Part shown: piece after piece, positions 32,819 through 38,539 of the stretch
Layout of the letters: each line of letters begins with the position of its first letter
How positions within the stretch are numbered: position 1 is the first letter of the stretch
IMG/VR virus record: IMGVR_UViG_3300014050_001467
Span: 1 to 38,539 of that record
Source of the DNA: a virus
Length of the DNA stretch: 38,539 nucleotides
Strand: one strand, 5' to 3'
Position numbers and translations under genes: made by a program
The notes under the pieces: model-generated
Told to the model about the DNA's origin: nothing
Database searches by the model: none
Seen by the model: the letters and a program-made list of their open reading frames with translations, nothing else

Positions 32819-33970
32819 ATGAAACAAGAAAGAAAAGTATGGTATGCCCCTAATAAATTTGAGTCATATGGGGAAGAAGAAATTAAAGCTGTAGAAGCAT
32901 GTCTTCGAGATGGATGGTTAGCTGGGTTTGGTCCTCGCTCAATTGAATTTGAAGAAAAAATAGCTAAACGTTTTGGAAAAAAATATGGAGTATTTGTCAA
33001 CTCAGGCTCATCAGCTTGCCTATTAGCAATTGCTGCTCTTAATTTACCAAAAGGATGCAAAATCATTACCCCAGCATGTACCTTCTCAACTACACTTGCT
33101 CCTATCATTCAATTAGGATTCAAACCGGTATTTTGTGATGTTGGTTTAATTTCATATGTCCCAACAGTTGATGCTATTATTGCTTTAGTTGATGATGAAG
33201 TGAAAGCTATTATGGTACCTAACCTGATTGGTAACAAACCAGATTGGAAAACATTACGTTCTGAATTAAAACGTATTGGAAGAGAAGACATTATCGTAAT
33301 TGAAGACTCAGCAGATACAATTACTTACACTGAAGAAACAGATGTTGCAACTACTAGTTTTTATGCTAGCCATGTTATCACAGCTGGTGGTACTGGTGGT
33401 ATGGTGATGTTCAACGATAAGAAACATGTTGATAGAGCATTACAATATAGAGATTGGGGCCGTATGGGTGATAACTCAGAAATTATGGATGATCGTTTTA
33501 ATCATAGTGTAGATGGTATTCCATATGACCATAAGTTCTTATATGATGTATTAGGATATAATTTTAAATGTTCTGAAATGAGCGCTGCATTTGGACTAGT
33601 TCAATTAGAGCGTTTTGAGACATTCAAAGATATTCGTAGAGATAATATTAAACGTTATTTAGAAAATCTTAAAGATGTAACTGAGATCATTTTACCAGAT
33701 GATAGTATTGAACCAAATTGGTTAGCTATTCCGCTTCAAACAGAAAGACGTTTAGAATTATTAACATTCCTAGAAGATAATAATATTCAAACTCGAGTAA
33801 CATTTGCTGGTAATGTGACACGTCACCCAATTTACAGAGAATATCTTCAACCTTTTGAAAACTCTGATACTATTATGAAAAATGGTTTCTTATTAGGAGC
33901 ACATCATGGTATGACTATTGATGATGTAGATTATGTTTGTAGTAAAATTAAAGAATTCTTTAACAAATGA
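32819..33970 (+). CDS. PLP-dependent sugar 3-dehydratase (RfbH/ColD-like; His replaces Lys)
   Basis: The 383-aa protein is of the DegT/DnrJ/StrS fold: GFGPRSIEFEEKI near the start, SGSSACLLAI (PLP phosphate site), IEDSADT (D163, pyridine N), and the late FAGNVTRHPIYREYL. The active-site loop reads SFYASHVITAGGTGG; the residue aligned with the Schiff-base Lys of aminotransferases is H185. That exchange marks the 3-dehydratases RfbH (E1) and ColD, which remove the 3-hydroxyl of a 4-keto-6-deoxysugar. RDWGRMGDNSE, SVDGIPYDHKFLYDVLGYN and the C-terminus also follow RfbH. The [2Fe-2S] cysteines of RfbH are absent, as in ColD. It overlaps the next gene by 4 nt. Confidence 0.82.
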   Translation: MKQERKVWYAPNKFESYGEEEIKAVEACLRDGWLAGFGPRSIEFEEKIAKRFGKKYGVFVNSGSSACLLAIAALNLPKGCKIITPACTFSTTLAPIIQLGFKPVFCDVGLISYVPTVDAIIALVDDEVKAIMVPNLIGNKPDWKTLRSELKRIGREDIIVIEDSADTITYTEETDVATTSFYASHVITAGGTGGMVMFNDKKHVDRALQYRDWGRMGDNSEIMDDRFNHSVDGIPYDHKFLYDVLGYNFKCSEMSAAFGLVQLERFETFKDIRRDNIKRYLENLKDVTEIILPDDSIEPNWLAIPLQTERRLELLTFLEDNNIQTRVTFAGNVTRHPIYREYLQPFENSDTIMKNGFLLGAHHGMTIDDVDYVCSKIKEFFNK

Positions 33971-34914
33971 AAATAGTATATATAACAGGGTGTTTAGGTT
34001 TTATAGGTTCTTATGTCACCCGAACATGTCTTCAAAAAGGATGGTATGTTAAAGGTGTAGATAAAATAACTTACGCCGCTAATAAAGATTTATTAGATGA
34101 GTTTAATCAATATGAAAATTTTTCATTTGTTAATTGTGATATAAATGATTTAAAATTTCTTTATGATTGTGATTACATTATTAACACAGCTGCTGAAACT
34201 CATGTAGGTAACTCAATAGCTAACAGTGATGAGTTTGTATCCTCAAATGTGAATGGTGTTCATAATTTATTAGAATTAATTAGAAATTATAGACAAGAAA
34301 CATCTAAAACACCTATATTACTTCACTTTAGTACAGATGAAGTATATGGTGACATTGAAACAGGTGCTCATACAGAAACTGATCTATTAAAACCTAGCAA
34401 CCCATACTCAGCTACTAAAGCAGCAGCTGATATGCTAGTGTTAGCTTGGGCTCGTACTTACAATTTACCTTATATTATTGTACGCCCAACTAATAATTAC
34501 GGTGTAGGTCAATATGTTGAAAAGCTAATTCCTAAAGCATGTAAGTATCTTAAATTAGGTAAAAAGATACCTTTACATAACAGTGGAACTCCTATTCGAA
34601 ATTGGTTACATGCTCAAGACACTGCTAATGCTGTTATTACAATAATAGAATCTAATGTACAGAATGAAATTTATAATATATGTGGAGGATTTGAACAGAG
34701 TAATAAAACAACTGTTGAAAAAATATTAAAAGAATATTTTGGAGATATTAATCCTTCTAATTATATTGATACAACATACAGTAGACAAGGACAAGATGTT
34801 AGATATGCCTTAGATGATTCTAAATTAAGAGCATTAGGTTGGGAATCTAAAGCTAATTTTGACCAAGAATTAAAACATATAGTAAGTTATTATAAAGATA
34901 AATTTATATGGTAG
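33967..34914 (+). CDS. RmlB-like nucleotide-sugar 4,6-dehydratase
   Basis: The 315-aa extended SDR has ITGCLGFIGSYV (NAD loop), AAETHVGNSIANSDEFVSSN, the catalytic HFSTDEVYGDIE (Asp and Glu), NPYSATKAAADMLV (Tyr-x3-Lys) and RPTNNYGVGQYVEKLIP. These are RmlB signatures (dTDP-glucose 4,6-dehydratase), which makes the 4-keto-6-deoxysugar. The nucleotide (dTDP, CDP or UDP) cannot be read. It is about 40 aa shorter than E. coli RmlB. The stop overlaps the transketolase gene by 7 nt. Its product is the likely substrate of the 3-dehydratase upstream. Confidence 0.88.
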   Translation: MKIVYITGCLGFIGSYVTRTCLQKGWYVKGVDKITYAANKDLLDEFNQYENFSFVNCDINDLKFLYDCDYIINTAAETHVGNSIANSDEFVSSNVNGVHNLLELIRNYRQETSKTPILLHFSTDEVYGDIETGAHTETDLLKPSNPYSATKAAADMLVLAWARTYNLPYIIVRPTNNYGVGQYVEKLIPKACKYLKLGKKIPLHNSGTPIRNWLHAQDTANAVITIIESNVQNEIYNICGGFEQSNKTTVEKILKEYFGDINPSNYIDTTYSRQGQDVRYALDDSKLRALGWESKANFDQELKHIVSYYKDKFIW

Positions 34915-35525
34915 ACTTAAAAAAACGAATAGTTGAAATAGCTTATAAACATAAGTTAGGTCATTTAGGGAGTTATCTTTCTAGTGTTGAAATAGTTGAT
35001 GAGATATATTCTAAAATGAGTGAAAATGACATTTTTATTCTATCATCAGGACATGCTTCATTAGCAATGTATGTTTGTATAGAAAAATATTTTAATATTG
35101 ATGCTGAGATGTTATTTTTAAAACATGGAGGCCATCCTCATAGAGATGAAAAAAATAAAATATATTGTTCAACTGGTAGTTTAGGATTAGGCTTACCTAT
35201 AGCTTTAGGTAGAGCCTTAGCTAACCCAAATAGAAAAGTATGGGTGTTAATTAGTGATGGAGAAGCAGCTGAAGGAAGTATTTGGGAATCACTTAAAACA
35301 ATACAAGAATTAAACATTAGTAATATTGAAGTATTTGTTAATATAAATGGTTTATGTGCTTATAAAGAAGTAGATATAGATTATATGTCAACTCGACTTA
35401 AAGCGTTTTTACCCCAAATTGAACTAAGATATACCACAGTGGAGCAATATCCATTTTTAAAAGGACTAAACGCTCACTATCACGTAATGTCAGAAGATAA
35501 CTTTAAACAAGTAATGGAATTATGA
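34908..35525 (+). CDS. Transketolase N-terminal-type subunit (ThDP-binding half)
   Basis: The 205-aa protein has the first half of transketolase: LGHLGSYLSSVEIV, SSGHASLAMYVC, CSTGSLGLGLPIALGRAL and the ThDP-Mg2+ motif SDGEAAEGSIWESLKTI followed by FVNINGL. It needs the next gene to form an active site. Stand-alone N-terminal subunits usually have about 270 aa, so this is a compact form. Transketolase moves a two-carbon ketol unit; in glycan clusters such enzymes can attach it to a 4-keto sugar. It is overlapped by genes on both sides, which argues for equal synthesis. Confidence 0.86.
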   Translation: MVDLKKRIVEIAYKHKLGHLGSYLSSVEIVDEIYSKMSENDIFILSSGHASLAMYVCIEKYFNIDAEMLFLKHGGHPHRDEKNKIYCSTGSLGLGLPIALGRALANPNRKVWVLISDGEAAEGSIWESLKTIQELNISNIEVFVNINGLCAYKEVDIDYMSTRLKAFLPQIELRYTTVEQYPFLKGLNAHYHVMSEDNFKQVMEL

Positions 35526-35998
35526 GAAAACTATTTGCGCAAATGCTCCATACTGAAATGGCCACTAATCCTGATATTTACTTAATCACAGGTGATCTTG
35601 GATATGGATTATGGGACAAAATTAAAGATGACTACCCGGATAGATTTTATAATGTTGGTTCTTCTGAAATGGCTATGATGGGAACAGCTATTGGGTTAGC
35701 GATGGATAATAAAATACCTTATGTTTATTCAATCACACCATTTGCTATTTATAGACCATTTGAAATGATACGTAATTATCTTGATCATGAAAAAATCCCA
35801 GTAAATATTATTGGTGGTGGAAGAGATAAAGATTATGGTTACTTAGGATTTTCCCATTGGTCTCATGATGATAAAGAAATAATGGGTGTTTTTCATAATA
35901 TAATTTCAAGTTGGCCTGAAGATGAGAATGAATTATTTGATAGTTTTAGATATTCTCTTGATAAACAATTACCTACCTATATAAACCTTAAACGATGA
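35522..35998 (+). CDS. Transketolase C-terminal-type subunit (pyrimidine-binding half)
   Basis: The 158-aa protein corresponds to the pyrimidine-binding domain: ITGDLGYGLWDKIK, then NVGSSEMAMMGTAIGLAM, where E49 should be the Glu that activates ThDP. It ends after that domain; the third transketolase domain is missing, and the total of both subunits is 363 aa against about 620-660 in classical enzymes. In the family the usual AEQ is here SEM. It overlaps its partner by 4 nt and the next reductase by 4 nt. Confidence 0.85.
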   Translation: MRKLFAQMLHTEMATNPDIYLITGDLGYGLWDKIKDDYPDRFYNVGSSEMAMMGTAIGLAMDNKIPYVYSITPFAIYRPFEMIRNYLDHEKIPVNIIGGGRDKDYGYLGFSHWSHDDKEIMGVFHNIISSWPEDENELFDSFRYSLDKQLPTYINLKR

Positions 35999-36765
35999 AA
36001 GTATTAATTACAGGTGGAAATGGTTATATAGCTAAAAGTATTTGTAAAGCCTTTAAAGACAAATATGATGTGACCTCTATCACAAGACAAGATTTTAATT
36101 TAACATCTTTTCAATCAATGAATGAGTTTTTTCAAAATAAATACTTTGATGTTGTTATACATTGCGCTGTACAAGGAGGTAGTAGATTAAAAGCAGAATC
36201 TTATAAAGATATGGATGCTAATTTAATTTTATACTACAATCTACTCCAACATAAACCCCATTACAATAAATTAATACATTTTGGATCAGGAGCTGAAGTG
36301 AGCGCTCCTGAATCACCATATGGTTTAAGTAAAAGAGTTATAGCAAATTCTATTTCTGAAATAGACAATTTTTATAATATTAAAATATTTGGAGTATTTG
36401 ATGAAAATGAATTAGATACTCGATTCATTAAAGGTAATATTAAACGGTATATAAATAAAGAGCCTATAGTTATCCATCAAGATAAGCTTATGGATTTCTT
36501 TTATATGAAAGATTTGATTTCTTTAGTGGATTATTATATTAATAATAATAATCTACCTAAACAAATGGATTGTTCATATGTTGGACTATATAAATTATCT
36601 GAAATAGCTAATATGATTAACAATTTAGATGATTATAAAGTAGATGTTCATATTGAAAAAGAAGAACCAACTTTATCATATTGTGGAATATCTAATACAT
36701 TATTGAGTTTTGTAGGATTAGAACAAGGAATTAAAGAAGTTTACAATATATTAAAAAATAAATAA
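35995..36765 (+). CDS. NAD-dependent epimerase/reductase (SDR, WcaG-like)
   Basis: The 256-aa protein has LITGGNGYIAKSI (nucleotide loop), VIHCAVQGGSRLKAES, LIHFGSGAEVSAPES and PYGLSKRVIANS (Tyr-x3-Lys). The pattern is that of GDP-fucose-synthase/RmlD-type reductases. It is the natural last step after the dehydratases and transketolase: reduction of the keto group left on the sugar. It is coupled to the transketolase by ATGA overlap. Substrate is inferred from order only. Confidence 0.75.
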   Translation: MKVLITGGNGYIAKSICKAFKDKYDVTSITRQDFNLTSFQSMNEFFQNKYFDVVIHCAVQGGSRLKAESYKDMDANLILYYNLLQHKPHYNKLIHFGSGAEVSAPESPYGLSKRVIANSISEIDNFYNIKIFGVFDENELDTRFIKGNIKRYINKEPIVIHQDKLMDFFYMKDLISLVDYYINNNNLPKQMDCSYVGLYKLSEIANMINNLDDYKVDVHIEKEEPTLSYCGISNTLLSFVGLEQGIKEVYNILKNK

Positions 36766-36767
36766 TA

Positions 36768-37604
36768 ATGTCACAAAAATGTTTTATTACAAATGATGGA
36801 ATAAGTCATCTAGAAATGTTAGGTTCTCAAACCTTTAATTATTTCACTTTATATGCTATAGCTAAAAAAACAGGTCATGATATAGCTATATCTACAGCTC
36901 CTCATCGTTTTCAAGGGTTGCTTCCTCAATGTTTTGACTTACCTTTTTCTTTATTTCCTCAAGATATTCCTTATGAGGTCCATGATTCTAAATTATGTAC
37001 TTCTCCATTAATTGAAGAAGATTTATTTAATTTAGACCCAAATAAAAATTATGTATTGAACGCTCGATTTGATTATGGTTCTCTCTATTGGAGAGATATT
37101 TTAGATGAAATCAAACCATTATTTAAAATCAAACAAATCTTTTTAGATGAAGCTCAAAACATTATACAAAACCTCCATTTACCATCAGAACGACCTTTAG
37201 CTTGCATAACATTTAGAAGAGGTATTTGTTCTTTTTATATGGACAGTTATATGAACTATTATGAGAATGCTTTGAAATTAATACCACCTGATGCTCTTAT
37301 AATGGTGATGTGTGATGATTTTGAATGGGTAAATACTTCTAAAGAATTACAACAACTTTTAAATGGTAGAGATTTTATAAGGGCTAACTATAAAGACTAT
37401 GTACAATTAAGTCTTATAACATTGTGTGACTATAATATTTTAAATCCTTCTAGTTTTTGTTTATTAGGAGCTGTTTTAAGTAAAAAACCTCAAGTCAATA
37501 TATTCCCTAATTTCCATGATACGCCTCTACTTTCATTAGTTGTAGCCCAATTCATGGTTGACAACTGTTTCCCAGACTGGATCCAGGTTAAATTTCAATG
37601 TTAA
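36768..37604 (+). CDS. Alpha-1,2-fucosyltransferase-like (GT11)
   Basis: The 278-aa protein has GSQTFNYFTLYAIAKKTGHD (GT11 motif near the start), the donor block ACITFRRGICS, MVMCDDFEWV (SDDxxW-like), and CDYNILNPSSFCLLGAVLS (motif with Ser-Ser-Phe). These four follow in GT11 order, which uses GDP-L-fucose in alpha-1,2 linkage. The usual HxRRGDY is here FRRGICS, so it may have shifted in specificity. It follows the reductase by 2 nt. Confidence 0.68.
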   Translation: MSQKCFITNDGISHLEMLGSQTFNYFTLYAIAKKTGHDIAISTAPHRFQGLLPQCFDLPFSLFPQDIPYEVHDSKLCTSPLIEEDLFNLDPNKNYVLNARFDYGSLYWRDILDEIKPLFKIKQIFLDEAQNIIQNLHLPSERPLACITFRRGICSFYMDSYMNYYENALKLIPPDALIMVMCDDFEWVNTSKELQQLLNGRDFIRANYKDYVQLSLITLCDYNILNPSSFCLLGAVLSKKPQVNIFPNFHDTPLLSLVVAQFMVDNCFPDWIQVKFQC

Positions 37605-37608
37605 TTAA

Positions 37609-38520
37609 ATGACATATAAGATATTATACCATATAATGCCTTGGGAGATAGATTATGCTCTATTGACTTTCACCCAGCTTAAAAAATCAAAGTATTATCT
37701 AAATGATGAAGATTCAATCATTATTAGTCCTTGTTTAAATTTATCATCATATATTATCAATTGGGAAGAAAGTAAATTACCTAAAGAATTTTTTATAAAT
37801 AAGTTATCTCAAATATCTTTATTACTTGTAGATTACAAATATGAACCTATTATATATGATGGAGATGAATTATATGGACATCTTGATTTTCAACGTGAGT
37901 CTACATCAGCTAATGTAGATTATTATATCAATATATGTCCAGACATGTATTTTAGTGAGTATTTACTTTCTTTACTTATAGAAAGCTCTAAAACTATAAA
38001 AAATAAATACTTCACTATCACCCCAGAAATATATAAATTATGGGACAATTCATGGGATGAAATTACATCTCAAAAATATTTAAATGTTCCTTATGATAAA
38101 TGGGATAAAGTAGATATATTTGATATTAGAGCTGATTTAAAAACTAATAGTGATATTATTTTATCATCTACTCAAAATAGTAAATGGGCTGGGTGGTTTG
38201 ATTTATATAATAAAGAAATGTGGGAAGAATTATGTGCTATACATGATGATTGGAAAGGATATGGACCTCATGATTGGTATTCATTAATGATAACAGAGTA
38301 TGTTAAGTCCCAAGGAGTTGATTTTCAACAATATGTTTTAAGAGGACAAACAATATTCGAATACTCAGTGGGCCCACTTAAAGATGGAGGATTCTCTAAA
38401 TATTATAAAGATATGTTAGTATTAAATAATATACCTAACCAACGACAAATATTTGAATCTCAAATGCAAAAATATTTACAAAAAGGAATACAACAATTAA
38501 AAGAAAAAAATATTTTATGA
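37609..38520 (+). CDS. Glycan-cluster protein, possible glycosyltransferase, 303 aa
   Basis: The function is not recognised. It begins with a strand (YKILYHIMPWEIDYALLTF), then carries ICPDMYFSEYLLSLLIESSK and TITPEIYKLWDNSWDEITSQ, and later WAGWFDLYNKEMWEELCAIH and GYGPHDWYSLMITEYV, which look like the acceptor half of GT-A enzymes. The position between GT11 and another gene supports a glycan role. It overlaps the next start by 4 nt. Confidence 0.55.
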   Translation: MTYKILYHIMPWEIDYALLTFTQLKKSKYYLNDEDSIIISPCLNLSSYIINWEESKLPKEFFINKLSQISLLLVDYKYEPIIYDGDELYGHLDFQRESTSANVDYYINICPDMYFSEYLLSLLIESSKTIKNKYFTITPEIYKLWDNSWDEITSQKYLNVPYDKWDKVDIFDIRADLKTNSDIILSSTQNSKWAGWFDLYNKEMWEELCAIHDDWKGYGPHDWYSLMITEYVKSQGVDFQQYVLRGQTIFEYSVGPLKDGGFSKYYKDMLVLNNIPNQRQIFESQMQKYLQKGIQQLKEKNIL

Positions 38521-38539
38521 AAAAATTTATAGGTACAAC
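38517..38539 (+). CDS. Start of the next gene (3' truncated)
   Basis: An ATG overlapping the previous stop (ATGA) opens a frame reading MKKFIGT up to the window edge. The overlap matches the style of the cluster. Nothing more can be said. Confidence 0.45.

Overview
The window looks like part of the genome of a large lytic, T4-like (myovirus-type) phage of a marine or freshwater Bacteroidetes host, probably a flavobacterium. Every credible gene lies on the + strand. Genes are packed with 1-30 nt gaps or short stop/start overlaps, the DNA is AT-rich, and Shine-Dalgarno sequences are essentially absent, as is usual for Bacteroidetes. Promoter-like sites have the form TTGG-N18-TATATTTA, close to the Bacteroidetes sigma-ABfr type. 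The T4-like replisome (gp43, gp45, gp44, gp62 homologues) and several homing endonucleases mark it as phage. No tRNA, rRNA, CRISPR array, transposase or integrase was found. The host assignment is an inference.

Region by region. (1) 1-2.8 kb: end of a holin-like protein, a secreted DNA/RNA non-specific endonuclease, a four-TM coiled-coil membrane protein and two unknown genes. (2) 2.9-7.1 kb: a GIY-YIG homing endonuclease, then a 7-deazaguanine DNA-modification cassette made of a DpdA-like transglycosylase, QueC, an unknown small gene, a thioredoxin, QueD and QueE. FolE, which supplies the first step, is at 11.6 kb beside hypoxanthine phosphoribosyltransferase and a MazG-like NTP pyrophosphohydrolase. 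QueC, QueD and QueE all have altered metal-binding motifs. (3) 7.2-11.0 kb: methylglyoxal synthase and a run of small unknown genes, including three ORFs under 60 aa and a ParB/sulfiredoxin-like protein. (4) 12.8-22.9 kb: replication and chaperones. The family-B DNA polymerase is split just before motif C, with a 99-aa gene, an Smr-domain gene and an HNH endonuclease between the halves. Then come the sliding clamp, Hsp20, GroES, GroEL, both clamp-loader subunits and a hotdog thioesterase. (5) 22.9-24.9 kb: a second HNH homing endonuclease, a Cas4/RecB-like nuclease, a ribbon-helix-helix protein and a homing-endonuclease remnant. (6) 25.0-38.5 kb: one continuous glycan cluster with GT4, GT2, GT10 and GT11 glycosyltransferases, a GDP-mannose 3,5-epimerase-like protein, RmlB- and RmlD-like proteins, a PLP sugar 3-dehydratase, a two-gene minimal transketolase and a methyltransferase-like protein.

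The most interesting items are the deazaguanine cassette built from metal-site variants, the coupled dehydratase/transketolase/reductase set that could build a branched deoxysugar, the split polymerase whose second half is coupled to an endonuclease gene, and a perfect 15-nt inverted repeat flanking hsp20 with an unusually GC-rich leader. No database search was possible; all family calls come from motif recognition.
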